A DNA stretch of 64,000 bases, taken from positions 249,468,251 to 249,532,250 of the forward strand of contig NC_081826.1 in assembly GCF_030867095.1 (NCBI RefSeq), read 5' to 3'. Source of the DNA: Alligator mississippiensis (taxonomy: Eukaryota; Chordata; Crocodylia; Alligatoridae). The number at the start of each line of letters is the position of its first letter. Position 1 is the stretch's first letter. The notes below the pieces were generated by a model. It saw only the letters and a program-made list of their open reading frames with translations, was not told the DNA's origin and did no database searches. The position numbers and the translations under genes are program-made. This document shows, in pieces, positions 12,360 through 29,766 of this stretch.

Positions 12360-12680
12360 GCAGGAGTAATCAACCTGCAGCACACTTGCCACAAATGACA
12401 CAGGCAGCCTCTGTGTGTGGTACAAATCAGACTGGAGAGGGGAAAGGCAGCAGTGGAAGACAAAGTAGAAAGTAGAGCAACCAATCGGACAGAGAGCACA
12501 AGACAGGAAGTAGAAAACAGAGCATCAGATTGGGCAAGAAGCATAAAGCAGGGTAGCAGATCAGGCAGGGAAGGGAATTGGAGTGGCACTCAGGGAGGAA
12601 GTATGTCTAATTTGTTGCACACCTGCTGGAAAAGTTGGCCTGCATTGCTTTGGCCAAATGCCTGTTTGAACTAGGTGACC
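12360..12680. repeat. hAT-like repeat related to one at 47.16 kb
   Basis: Begins near CAGGAGTAATCAACCTGC and ends near AAAGTTGGCCTGC. It shares the order of blocks (CAACCTGC, GCCACAA, GAGAGGGGA, GGCAGCA, GCACT(C/T)A.GGAGG, CTAATTTGT) with 47157-47346. The CAGG...CCAACC-type end is usual for hAT nonautonomous elements. The 85-codon + strand frame inside is incidental. Confidence 0.4.
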
Positions 12681-13538
12681 GGTTCCACCAGCAGTTACAA
12701 AATTATTACAAATAAAAGGTAAATGGTACATTTTCAAATCATATTGCTGTCATAATACTATATCTTATGCACTCACATGCAGTGATCTGAATGCACAGGA
12801 TAGGCAAGTCATTGACAAATCCCACCCCAGAAAATACTGTCTACTACACAAAGTTAACACTGACTATATAATTTCAAGATGGACTAAAGTATTTTGAAAC
12901 TAGACAAATAGTTGATGAAAGCAAAGGGTTTTCTTATTACTGACAACTGCCCAGCTTCTGCACAGGCTGCTTTTAGCTACTGGTTACTTTTCAGACCATA
13001 AAAAAACTTCAGTCACATGGGCTAGGTACAGACGTACTTTTACTGGTATAAGTTGTCAGAAACTGATCCATGCCCATAACAGAACATAAGTTTGGCACAC
13101 AAAGATTGGTTTTAGAATGGCAGAACTCAGTCTAAGATTTCCACCCCCCTCCTCCTCCCTCTGCCACCCACACACCAAAGGGCAAATGTGTGTTCTGTTC
13201 GCTACTGAACTAAACTACGTCATTTACAGAAAACCACATAACTTAGACTGATTTTGAATCAGGCTTTTTGCATGTCTGCACCAAGCCACGATGACCTAGC
13301 AACCATTTGTATTTTGAGGTACTTAACAAAATTCCTAGTATAAAAACACGCATGCAAGAAGGGGCTATGGGAGATTTTACTCTGCTAATTCTCCATTTTC
13401 TCCCATCAACCTTCCAAAAAGTTAGTTCAGAAGTAGACAACATCTGTCTTGAATATGTAAACTTACAGAAGTGGTGCCATGAAGACAGAAACCAACAGAG
13501 AACAAATTGCCTCTTTTCATAGCAGCTGTATAGCTTAC

Positions 13539-13587
13539 CTGAGTTTTCCAGACTTTCCAAAAACATGTCGCTGCAGTCCAGCAAGTC
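13539..13587 (-). other. Splice-flanked exon candidate, gene unknown
   Basis: On the - strand a 49-nt open segment, reading DLLDCSDMFLESLENS plus one base, is bounded by a good acceptor (TTTGATGCAG|GAC) and a consensus donor (CTCAG|GTAAGC). It lies on the side of RPS23 where human has the divergent gene ATP6AP1L, but the residues do not match what I recall of that protein. No partner exon was found. It could be chance. Confidence 0.25.
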
Positions 13588-14561
13588 CTGCATCAAACAA
13601 GATGATTACATAAATGTTGATGGAGACCTAGAGACAACAGCTGCTCTGCCTGATGCTGCAATGATCACAGACAGCCTGAATGCACATGCTAGGAATAATA
13701 CTACAGGCATAATTTTAAATATGGATAATTTCTCTCTCTACCATTTCTTCAGGCAGACAGTAGCAAGAATGCTTTGACAGTTATCTCCAATGACACATTA
13801 GGGACTAGGTCACTGTGAGCTGAGCAGGTTGTAAAATAACATCCAACACAGGTGACAATACACCCAAATCTAGTGGACCATTGGCTGAACGCAATTAAGG
13901 CACAGCTGTTTCTATACCCAACAGCACACCTGGGATTAGTATCAAATCCAGCTATCTTTGACTTCCAGGCTAGAAAGATCAAGTACCCATTTACAGCCAA
14001 GTCAACTGGGCAGTTTTTCATACAAGTTTGGAGTGAGGCTTCACACTCACAGCTTGGGGGCACATCAGGTACCTTAACTACTTGGTTATCACATCTTTCC
14101 AACAAGGAAGATGCTCTTCATGTATTATCATCATTACATTATTATAATAATTATTATTATTTACACTTAGAGATGTGTTAGAGTGGTCTGGTTTTGGTAC
14201 ACAAAATAAGCTTGACACCCTAAAATGGCACATATTCCTGAAATGCCATGTAAGAGCACATAGAAAACCAATCCCAATATATAGTAGTAAAAAATTACAT
14301 AAATTCAAGAAAAACCGTCCTTTTGACCAACCAGTCTAACCATAGCCTCCTCCCCTTAACTTCCAGGAAACAGGCTGGTATCATATGGCTGCTCAATCTC
14401 CCATGTCTTCAAATCTCAGCCTCATTCCCTCAGCTGGCTTCTTCCCACTGCACATTAGCAGCTGCCTTTCTAACTTTCCCCAAAATCTCTGCAGTCCAAA
14501 CACAGACTGACCTCCTACTCCTTGTTTAAAGCCTGTGTAGAGAGGTATTGCCAGGGCTCTA

Positions 14562-14930
14562 GAGTGGCGGTACCAAACTCTTCAGTCACTCACTATGGAT
14601 GAGTGGCATGGGACCAGTCTGCAGGCTGGATCCCACACACAGGATCAATCCACAGGGCTGATCCAGAACTGATTTGGTGTGTGGCATTAACACACGGGTG
14701 TAATCCAAAGCATCAGCACAAACCTGCGTGCTGGCTCTGTCCGTAGTCCAACCCTGTGCACCAGCGTGACTTAGTATCATTGTGATCTGGCGCATGGGAC
14801 GTAACCTAGACCCTGGGGCTCCATATAGGTCCAAAAAGTTGGCCCCAGGGCAGCAGTGACATTGCTAATTGCTGTGGCTCTGGAGCCCCATGGGCCAGAC
14901 AACAAAACTCTGTAAACCAGTGGTTAAGCA
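14562..14930. repeat. Probable hAT-like nonautonomous repeat
   Basis: The left edge (GAGTGGCGGTACCAAACTC) and right edge (AACCAGTGGTTAAGCACTAC) are imperfect inverted partners, and the interior resembles the 55.5 kb element in carrying CTGGATC and TGTG.CA blocks. There is no clear target duplication. Boundaries are approximate. Confidence 0.35.
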
Positions 14931-15457
14931 CTACTGTTCTACAGTAAGGAGATGATTCCTAATATATAGTCAGAAAAAAGCTTCAAACAGTTTAATTTTC
15001 CCATTGGAACCTCAACTGTAAAGGCACTCTCCACACTTCCACTTACTGCTCTCTCAGACTCTCCAGGTGCGAACATACACCACCTTTGTGCCGTGGCATA
15101 AAAACATTTATGGCAGCACAAAGGTGAAGCAAACTGACATCCATACCCCTTGTTGCACCACAAATGGCCAACATGTGGCCCTGAAAAAGGTGCCACTATT
15201 TAGCCATATACATCTATTTGCTTTGTGGTGGGACAGCCTGGCAGCCCGTAGCTGCCTGAACTCCCCAGCTGCCCCAGGCAGGTGATCTGTGGGGGCCTAA
15301 TCCTGCATGGGATTGGGCCCCTCAAGCCCTGGGAGTGCCTCCCCATCTCTCCCCTATTACAGAGATGTGCTCCAGGGAAGCCCTGTGAGAACATCAGCTG
15401 CTGTCCCACAAGATCAACAGGAGAAACAATGGGTGATGTGTGTTTTTCCCAATTAAG

Positions 15458-16340
15458 TAGGCCTGTGTGAAGCTTCGGGTGCTGAACTGATTTGAAGGAG
15501 ATGTGGCCCAATTTGGTGGCTGAATTTCCGAATCAGGAATCAAATCAGGAGACCAATAAAAAGGTCCGAATCAATTTCAAGCTCTTCGAATCAATTCAGA
15601 AAATATTCGGAGCTTCAGAAATTCAGGCATTCCCCACTTGCTACTGCAGGGAGCTGGACCTGAACTTTGTGCTGGTGAGTAAGGGCTGGGGGAGGGGAGG
15701 CTGGAGGGAACAATGTGGGGACCCCTGCCAGGCCCCATTCCCTGCCTGCTCCCCCAGCCCCCCTGAGTGCCCCACAACCTCCTCCCACTCTCCCAGCCTC
15801 CCGACCCCCCCCCCGGCTGCCCCTCCCAGCCCCAGCTCCTGGGTCTTTAAAAAAAAAAAAAAAAAAGCCCTGCACTCACCAGATACTGCAGTGGCCTCAG
15901 GGCTTCTGGGGACTCGTGGCAGAGCCCGCATGCACTGCGGGGCAGTGGGGATTGGCCCCACATCTGGCAGGAGCCAGTAAGTTTGGGGCTTTTTATTTTT
16001 TCCTTTAAAGCTAGGGGCAGCTGAGGGCAGGGGTCGGGGAGCTCATTTCAGAACCCCCCACACAGTGCAGGCAGCATGGAATACCACGCCCCCCCCCAAC
16101 ACACCTGGTAGGAGCTGGTGAGTTGAGGGATTTTTATTTTTAAAGTGGGGAGCTGGGGCCCGGCAACGCAGCCATTGATGGGGCTGGGAGAGCGGGCAGG
16201 GGATGGGGCCTGTCCAACTTGGAGATTTGGCAGCAGCCAAATCGATTCGGGACAGTGATTTGAATCGCTGAATCGAATCACTGTCCCGAGTCAGCCGAAT
16301 CTGAATCTGAAGCGAATACTAGCCGCTTCACACAGGCCTA
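15458..16340. mobile_element. Nonautonomous hAT transposon
   Basis: Perfect 16-bp terminal inverted repeats, TAGGCCTGTGTGAAGC at 15458-15473 and its reverse complement at 16325-16340. Flanking octamers CAATTAAG (15450-15457) and CCAATAAG (16341-16348) look like a decayed 8-bp target duplication, as expected for hAT. Subterminal regions hold many copies of GAATC/GATTC, and the interior is GC-rich with an A run at 15849-15866. No transposase; the open frames inside are shadows of low-complexity DNA. Confidence 0.75.
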
Positions 16341-17235
16341 CCAATAAGGAGACTGGCTGTACTGGGACACATCCTGGCACAACTGATCCACTTCATTTGG
16401 TGACCTCTATTCTTAGCCTTAGAACTGGAGGTAATGCCAATCTGAGTTGGAACAGTGGAGCTAATGCAGATGATAAGCTACCAAACAACATGCATATATA
16501 TACCTTCACTACTTCTTATGCTACTGTTTTTTACCTAGAGATGTGTGAAAGTGGTCTCACGTTGGTACATGCAATGAACCAGCTGCCAAAAATGTCACAA
16601 AAAAGCATCCACGAACACTTTGAAAAGGGGAAATGTGTCACTGGAAAAACTGTATTCACACAGGGAAGTTGTGAGCTTGTTACCAAAACAGCTTTCAGTT
16701 GCTATGTCTGAACATTAAATCACTTGCAGATAACGATTCAAAACTACTAACAGTGGAGAACAGCAAAAGAATACGCTAATTCCAATGTTCTTACCCAAAT
16801 CAGGCATTTACCCATTTTAATTTCTTATCATGCAGTTCAGTTATATTTAGGCTATGCATGCAAAACTAAATATGGATTACCTATGTGCCTGCTTTTTAAA
16901 TAAACACGTTCCAATATCATCCTGCCTTGTATTAAGCTATATGTTCCTTCATTTCAAAAGAAGCACGTTCCAATACTGCCTATTTTTATACCCAGCACAA
17001 GTCCTTTGGTTCTACTCACTCAGTTCTGATGGGTAACATCCAATCCTCCTAGGTTTTCTAAGTTATTGGGGAGTCTTAGCAGCTACCCCTTCTAGTTATT
17101 CAAATGGTGGCTCAGCCACCATTCCACTGCTTTTCTTTGTTGTAATAACAATAAAGAAATAACTTTGTCACTTATTACTTCTTTGTTAATCATAGTCAGA
17201 GGTAGTCCTTTGCAATTTGTTTTTTGTGTGTGGGC
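16341..17235. other. AT-rich spacer; short repeat echo
   Basis: TAGAGATGTGTGAAAGTGGTCT-like sequence near 16533 is matched at about 14168, suggesting a small shared repeat. Otherwise no feature is recognised. The part next to 17240 may be retroviral internal sequence too worn to identify. Confidence 0.35.
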
Positions 17236-17240
17236 CGGGC

Positions 17241-18141
17241 CCTGATCCCGCCCTCGTCGCCATGTGCGGCGGTGATTCCGATCCCATTCTGGCTGCCATG
17301 GGCTAGCCGGGGGCGAACCGGGGTCGTACCGGACCCGTCTTCGTTGCACACGGGCTGTGGCCAGCAGCCCAGGCACGCGGGGCCGGAGAGAACCGCGGGG
17401 CGGTTTAGCGCATGCGAGTTAGAATTAGTTACGGAGGCATAATGGTTGATTGAAAAGATTGTTTACTTACACCCAAAGATGGCATCGGTGTAGGCTGGAC
17501 AGGTTTCCAGGCACAGCTCCCGCTTGAATCCTCATTGGAGGACTCTGACAAATCGATTGCTCCCACGGAGTTTGCTAGGCTCCGCGGGTCCAGTTAAGTT
17601 GGGTTCGAAAAGTTTCCCCGGAGTTACTTAGGCTCCGCGGGTCCGAAGTTACAGGAAAGGGATACGTCTAGGATTGCGCTCGGCGACGGGGAAAGGCGAG
17701 AAGCGAAAGCTCCGTAGGCTCAGTTCTATTGCCTCTATTGCCTGCTTAGGGGAGGCGCGTCGGGTCCACGAGGGTCCACAGCGCTTGCAGATCTTCACAC
17801 AGAATCTCTCTCGTCCTCCCTCCTCTGGTGTTCGTGGAGTCCTCCAACTTGGGCGCAAACCACACAAGCCTTTTGTACGGCTAGCAAGCCAATCGCTAGC
17901 CTCCACGTGTGCCTACATTAGGAATGGACCAATAACATGGCGTGAATCCTAATACAAATGGCGGGAACTTCTTTACAGCGTGTATCACTACAATGCAAAA
18001 GAGATGCACACTGCAAAGAAGCTGTAATTTGGCGGGAAATCCCCCGTTGCACCAGAGTTCTGTCTAGCAGCAGAGAACTCTACCGTGCAAAGAAAGCGAC
18101 AAATTGGCGGGAAATAATTTAGCGGTGCTGAAGCGCGCACA
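17241..18141 (-). mobile_element. Retroviral LTR with adjoining primer-binding site (fossil)
   Basis: Read on the - strand, 18141 down to 17263 begins TGTGCG and ends CGCACA, the short inverted ends of an LTR, and carries a promoter-like CCAAT box, TACAAAAGG, and repeated GGCGGGAA motifs in its 5' part. Immediately after it, 17241-17262 matches the primer-binding site expected for tRNA-Ser(GCT), TGGCGACGAGG then GGGAT, with only two differences in the first 18 bases. No second LTR or recognisable gag/pol was found in the window, so it is a broken or largely deleted provirus. High CpG content suggests limited decay. Family not identified. Confidence 0.55.
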
Positions 18142-18319
18142 CAAACAAAAAATCACAACTTTGGGTTGTGACATTTTGTACATTGAACGCTTTGAAGTGG
18201 TTTGTGCGTAGCAGCACATTTCTATCAAAACAGTAACTGTTATCATCACTAAAAAATCCAAGGTTTTGATTACAGAAAACAGGGTTACATCCTCCAGATT
18301 TGCCCACAAAAAAGGGGTT

Positions 18320-18620
18320 TTTCATTCTTCCTGCATTCATGCCATCTCTTCAATTTGGTGTCAAATTAGGTTACAGGAACCAAAGTCTTCTTACTGTGTT
18401 TTACTAATCCTTGTATTTTTGACTATTAGGGGAAGCAGATTTACCAATAAATAATTTATGTTGCTATGCATGGCAGTACTTTGAAAAATGACATTGTTTC
18501 CTAAAGCACTAGGACAGAAATCAGGTCTTGCAAGATGCAGTCAAAATCAGAAAATGGAAATCTTTTTGGAGACCGAACATGTGGTTATCTTAATGCTTCT
18601 GGTTAAACTGTTAGTCAAAT
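18320..18620 (+). pseudogene. Relic with similarity to RPS23 copy-1 introns 1 and 2
   Basis: The segment 18350-18460 (GTCAAATTAGGTTAC, then GGGGAAGCAGATTTACCA) resembles copy-1 intron 1 at 20408-20495. The directly following 18508-18610 (AGCACTAGGACAGAAAT, GGTCTTGCAAGA, CTTCTGGTTAAA) resembles copy-1 intron 2 at 22593-22695. Order and strand are the same as in the gene, while the intervening exon 2 is absent. This may be the remains of a third tandem RPS23 unit. The alternative is that both places carry fragments of one interspersed repeat. No coding exon survives here. Confidence 0.4.
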
Positions 18621-18989
18621 TCACCTAGCTAACCAGACCACCTCAGGAGTCTCAGATTGCAGGTGGGAACTGAAACTTTTCCATCTGACCACTGATGCAA
18701 AACAGCTGTCTCTGGCACAGTTAGATTTCTAAACCTTATTTGTCCAGAAGACAGGGGTGGATCAGGGGGAGCAGGTTAGGGACTGGGGTGCTTGTATCCA
18801 TCCTGCTTTGATTTCTGGTCCACCCAAAATATAAAACCAACTGCCTGGCAATGTCAGCAGCATCTATAGCCAGGCAGTGCTGAGGAACTCAACTGATTTC
18901 AGGGCTCATTCCTGATCCCTTCTAAACACTACTTCACAGGTGTTAATGATCCTCTTTTCTTTTTAATGGTCTTGATGTTCCACCATCAA

Positions 18990-19185
18990 GGAAACCAAGA
19001 ACAAGAAGGCCACTGGGCATGGCATACCTGCTGAAATGTACAAGGCTGGTGGCAGGGAACTGGAACCAAGACTCCACAAATTTATTCTATGCCTTTAGAA
19101 CAACAAAAGAGACTCTTGGGGGGCCTGAGGAATGCCAACATCATGCCTAGCCCCTGCTAGTAGGAAAGCTTCCAGTTTCTCTTTA
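18990..19185 (+). mobile_element. Non-LTR retrotransposon RT fragment (RTE/L1-like)
   Basis: The + strand reads KNKKATGHGIPAEMYKAGG, then a leucine-rich stretch and NANIM, the conserved block just before the catalytic RT motifs in RTE- and L1-type LINEs (KAPG.DGIPAE...GG...L...W......DANI). It is short, contains an in-frame stop and is an old remnant. Its 5' neighbour (18945-19010) recurs at 5045-5105. Confidence 0.55.
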
Positions 19186-19199
19186 ACTGGAGAAAAATA

Positions 19200-19755
19200 C
19201 ACAGAGTTTCTACGTGACGCCGCACCCCGCTCCCGTACCCCATGTCCGACCACGGCAGCCGCGGAAGCCTTTCTCGGGGATCATTGTGGCGTTGGGATTT
19301 AGGAATTAGGGTCGCATGAAAGTTGTCGGGCAGAAAGAGCCGCGTTCATGGGGTTTCTCCACCCGCCGGCCGTGGCCCGGAGCGCACACACCTCGCGGCA
19401 AGGCGTGACGCCACACAAGACTTCCCCCTGCACAGCTCGCAGAGGGTGGGCGGGGCTCGGGGGCTTTGCCCCCGTTACCATGGCAGCGCCGCGGGCTTGT
19501 GGAGACCTCTTCAGACGCCGGGCTCGGGCAAAGGCGGCGTGAGTCCGACAGCCCCCACCGCAACACGAAACCTTCTGGTGTGGTCTCTCTGCCCCGTGTT
19601 CACCAGTCCGCCCTCAAAGGGGGGCCCGCGACGGGGATTTCTGATCAGGCGCGCAGCGGAAAGCCCCCAGTGGCGGGGCCTCGCCGCGTGCTGGAGGAGT
19701 CGCGGTGCATTGTGGATCTCTCTCTCTTTTCGGCTCCAGCTCGGGACGCGGCAGG
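19200..19755 (+). promoter_or_regulatory. RPS23: CpG-island promoter and 5'TOP leader of RPS23 copy 1
   Basis: CpG-rich sequence leads into CGCGGTGCATTGTGG (about 19701-19715), then a pyrimidine tract CTCTCTCTCTTTTC (about 19718-19731) typical of a terminal-oligopyrimidine start, and a leader of roughly 25-35 nt to the ATG. The GCATTGTGG box and pyrimidine tract recur in the same order before copy 2 (24853-24887). TOP leaders place ribosomal protein mRNAs under mTOR/LARP1 translational control; that is family knowledge. The initiation site is inferred. Confidence 0.75.
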
Positions 19756-23500
<3,745 letters not shown>

Positions 23501-23526
23501 ATTCCTGCTGTTTTATCTGGGTTAAC

Positions 23527-23532
23527 AATAAA
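23527..23532 (+). terminator. RPS23: Polyadenylation signal of RPS23 copy 1
   Basis: AATAAA lies 27 nt after the TAG stop, giving the very short 3' untranslated region usual for ribosomal protein mRNAs. Confidence 0.9.
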
Positions 23533-23804
23533 CGTTTTCATTTGATAAATACTGTTGTGTGATTTATTTTTGCATGTTTCTGAGGAAATGACATGGCTGC
23601 GTGTTCTGATGATGATGCCCTTCTAAAGTGTTTAAGCAAACTTAAGCTACAAGGTTTCTCTAGATTTCTACCTTTTCAGATGAGATATTATTTCTCAAGG
23701 ATAACTGTTTTGAGGATTTTAAGGAATGGGGATCAGATTCTGACTATTAAATACTGGGAGCCTTTCATGAAGTTCTTAAACGGTAGGTAGGTGGATCTAT
23801 AGGA

Positions 23805-24058
23805 GATGCTTTACTGTGCATCATGCTAATTTGCTGCACAGTAAAGCATCACTGTCTACACATGCGGGGCAGTTAGGGCACAGTAAACTAAGTTGCTGCG
23901 CTGCCCGATTGTTCCATCAGATACAAGTGGTATCCAGCAGCACAGTTAGTTAATGTGCTTAAACGTGTAGATGGTGACATCAGGATAAATTTACTCTGAC
24001 TCACTGAGCTGGAATACATTCAGTCGCATTAATTGCACATGTAGATGGGGCCAGTGAG
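23805..24058. repeat. MITE-like repeat with 16-bp hairpin
   Basis: A perfect 16-bp stem (23805-23820 with 23835-23850) sits at the left, and CTACACATG/CATGTAGATG motifs in both orientations follow, ending near GCACATGTAGATGGGGCC. It resembles the repeat style at 2.5, 5.4 and 60.8 kb. It separates the two RPS23 copies. Confidence 0.45.
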
Positions 24059-24199
24059 CACTTTTCCAAGTGTGCTGCAAAAGAGATCACAAACTTTTGG
24101 TCCAAACTTTTCTGAGAACAGCTGCTTCTCTGCTCAGTTTTGGTGAGTCGGTTTCCCTGTTGAGTGGCTGTTTCTATTTTCTGTTTGGCTTTGGGTAAA

Positions 24200-24491
24200 G
24201 ACCTAATTTAAAGGGAGGGAGAAACTGGGTTAAAGAGCCCCATGCCCATATGAGTGGTTTGGAAGGTCCATATCTGAAACTCTATTTAAATTTCATAAAG
24301 TGGAACACCGCGTTTATGATACAGACCCTCTGGTGTAAGGACTTGTTTCCCTACCACCAAAGCATGCTCCTCCTTTCTGAAACCTTGGTTAAAGGACTCC
24401 CACACGCAGTGCCTGGGGCCACCTAAATTGACCGGAAAAGCTTCAGAAAACCAGAGATTCGCCTCTATTAAATAAAGTTTAAAAAAAAAAC
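24200..24491 (+). other. Possible retroposed sequence ending in AATAAA and poly(A)
   Basis: The segment ends TTAAATAAAGTTT followed by ten A residues (24481-24490), the signature of a reverse-transcribed RNA. No parent gene was recognised and the 5' boundary is unknown. It lies just upstream of the CpG island of RPS23 copy 2. Confidence 0.3.
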
Positions 24492-24499
24492 CCACTGCG

Positions 24500-24905
24500 C
24501 GTACCCCGTAGCTCCCCGTGGCAGCAGAACAAGCCCTGCCGCCAGGGCATCGCAGCGGTCGGCACTCAGGGCACGGGCAGCAGGCGCGGTGCGCCTCCCG
24601 GGGCGCCGCCGCCGCCCGTGGCAGGCCCTGGCGAAGCAGCGAGGCACAACGCAGCCCTCCGGCCGTGGCAGGGCAGGGAGGCCGGGCCCCGCGGCGCGTG
24701 GAGGCGTGCCCGCAGCCCAGGGTTTTTCCACCGTTCCTACGGCGAGCCTGCCGCGAGCCCCCGGACTCTACTCCGCCCCGCGCGCCTCCACCGGGGCTTC
24801 TGGTCAGGCGCGGCGGACAGCCCCTGTGGCTTCTTCCGTGCAGGCGGAGTCGCGGTGCATTGTGGGCTTCTTTCTCTTTCCGGCTTCAGCTCGGGACGCC
24901 GCAGG
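24500..24905 (+). promoter_or_regulatory. RPS23: CpG-island promoter and 5'TOP leader of RPS23 copy 2
   Basis: Very GC- and CpG-rich from about 24500 through exon 2. CGCGGTGCATTGTGGG (24852-24867) and the pyrimidine tract CTTCTTTCTCTTTCC (about 24867-24881) precede the ATG by about 25-40 nt. Homology with the copy-1 promoter starts at least near TCAGGCGCG (24804; copy 1 at 19645), so the duplicated unit carried its promoter. Many overlapping open frames here are CpG-island artefacts. Confidence 0.75.
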
Positions 24906-27521
<2,616 letters not shown>

Positions 27522-27546
27522 ACTGTTTTTCTCTGCCAAGAATGTC

Positions 27547-27552
27547 AATAAA
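27547..27552 (+). terminator. RPS23: Polyadenylation signal of RPS23 copy 2
   Basis: AATAAA 26 nt after the TAA stop, at nearly the same distance as in copy 1. Confidence 0.9.
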
Positions 27553-27579
27553 CAATTGGGGGGGAAACTCTTGTGCTTT

Positions 27580-28340
27580 CCTTAATTTTTTGTGTTATTT
27601 TACTGTAATTTAATTAAATAATACTGTATCCCAACCCCTGAAACTTCCTCTTTACACCTAACCTTTTTCTCATAGGAGATACTTTACTTTTGATCAGGAT
27701 AAAGGTGTTCACATTTCTTAATTTAACCAGTATTTGTGATCCCTAGCTAGAGGCTTGCAAGACTTTTCTAAAAATAGCTTCCTCAAATGAGATTCTTAGC
27801 ATACAGACAGTATGAGAGCTGCATGGTTTTACTTAAAGTTGACTTAACTGGAAAAAGCATTAAATTAAAATTGTAATTTTTTTTAAGCATTGCCAGTGTT
27901 CTATTGTAGTGTAGGTGCCTGTAGAGGAGAACACGAGTGCTGTTGAAATGTTCTCAGGTTTAAAAAATTAAGTCTAGTTGAAAAAAAATCTTTTTTCCAT
28001 TAAAAAAGGTTTTGATGTCCCTAATGAGAAGCAACAATAAGAATATTTATTGAACTATAAAAATCTAATACGTGCTATTCCTCATTGCTAGCCATTCTAT
28101 GGAGATTTCTCCAGCCCAAAGCCTGGAGTATCATCTGTGGTGTCTGCGATGGAGCAGTGCCTGTGCCCCATCTCTAAATGTTGGCACATAAGGAATCCCT
28201 GTGGTTAGGAGTTTCTGGCTCTGCTCACATTTTATGTAGTGAATATGGGGAGGGAATTTATCCTTCAACTCAAAATCCTGGGCTGAGATCACACCACTTG
28301 TTTCTGGTGCTGTGTGGAGCTTCAAGGTACTGCTCTGTTC
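27580..28340. other. Intergenic, no feature recognised
   Basis: AT-rich sequence downstream of RPS23 copy 2, with only short incidental frames. Confidence 0.4.
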
Positions 28341-28344
28341 TACT

Positions 28345-28815
28345 TGGTGTAGGTGAGGCCTCACCTTGAGTACCTGGGTATGCTTTTAGACAAATTGGAG
28401 AAAGTCCGAAAGAGAGCAACAAGAATAAGGTTTAGAAAGCATTATCTGTGAAGAAAGGTAGAAGGAACTGAAATTAGTTTGCAGAAGCTTAAAGGGGGTG
28501 AATTGGGGAAGTCAAAACTTCCAAACAAAGTGTTCTAAAGAGGTAGTAATAAATGCCTCAGTTCACTGGGGAAAACACCAAAACAAATTAACTTAGTTTG
28601 CATGAAAAATTCATGTCAGATAGCAAAGCAGCTGAGCTGTGAAATACTGCTGCTGGCTAGTCAGGGAGGCATCTATCCCTGGGGCTTTTAAAGAACAAGT
28701 TAAACAAGTATTTGACAGGAATGGTATTAGGTACACTGGTCCTGTCTCAGTGGAAGGAGATGGCCTAGAACTCTTAAGGCCCATTCAAGCCTATATTTCT
28801 ATGATTGAAATGTAT
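28345..28815 (+). mobile_element. CR1 LINE 3' fragment, old
   Basis: Contains worn copies of CR1 ORF2 C-terminal landmarks: GAGGCCTCACCTTGAGTACC (the RPHLEY block), GAGAAAGTCCGAAAGAGAGC, GGGGCTTTTAAAGAACAAGT, and a 3' tail TTCAAGCCTATATTTCTATGA. Heavily degraded with no long frame. It lies in the RPS23-ATG10 interval. Confidence 0.65.
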
Positions 28816-29099
28816 CCTTACACCTAGTGAGGCTTCCTGTGGTGCAAATGAAAAGCAACCGCTACCCATTGTGCAGGCAAATGTTAGCTCATGCTCCCCT
28901 CCCAGTATTCATCTGTTGTCTTCAACTGTGAAATCTCTGGACAGGAACCATCTTTTTCTCGATGTGTGTAGTATGCAACCCTATGGGATCCCGGTCTGTA
29001 ACTAGTACTTGTAAATGCTGAGGATGATGTATCTAATAAGCTAAATGGGAGTGTAGGGTCCCTTTTGTGGGCAATGGATGCAATTTCTTAGAGAGGTAG

Positions 29100-29766
29100 T
29101 GTTACACAAATCGCCATCTGCTCAAATCACGAGCAAGACCTTATGAAGGGGATAAGGTAAAGTACCGCCTTTATTGATTACGCACTTCATACACGCACCA
29201 CATTCATACCCCATTTTCTGTTCTACGCTGGTATACATTACCAGTTTTATCGGTGCTCGGCTCAACTTAGTGGCCAGCCAAGTTGATCGCAAGTGGGAGC
29301 TGGGCTCCTGCCGGTCCATTTAGTAAGAAGAACCGATGCTTCAGGATGACATGTAGAATAAGACCCAAAATCGATATGTCTCGCCCCATCTTTTATAGCC
29401 TTGTAAATTTGCCCAGTCCTCTGGGCTTTTGCTGTGTTATCACTGTGTTCTTCCTTGAAGGTTGATTGATGTTGTTCTCTCGCTGTTCTGGGATGGATTC
29501 TTCTTGTTTTGGCTTTTTATCTGTTTGCATTCTTCAGCCAGTTGCCAGCTGATGTTTTTCTTTTTCACAGACTCTCTCACCCATTCTCTCACACATACAG
29601 TGTACAAAGGTCGAGCACTTGTGTCCAGCTACAGAGCAATACAAAATGGAGTTTCTTAAGGCAATGCAGAACTCAAGAAAATGCATAAGATTAAGGCAAT
29701 AGGCAAAAGTTTATCTTCATGTTATTTACCTAATATAAAGCTGGTATTTATGCCATTTGCATAACA
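29100..29766 (-). repeat. 3' LTR of the endogenous retrovirus fossil
   Basis: The copy nearer RPS23. It has TG...CA termini and, in - strand order, a TATA-like CTATAAAAG, a polyadenylation signal AATAAA and the GTGTAACA end. It is preceded (- strand) by the polypurine tract that primes plus-strand synthesis in this group. Confidence 0.8.

Noticed and set aside
15492-15980. Several 86-162 codon frames on both strands
   Set aside because: They lie inside a nonautonomous hAT element with homopolymer runs and mirror each other across strands.
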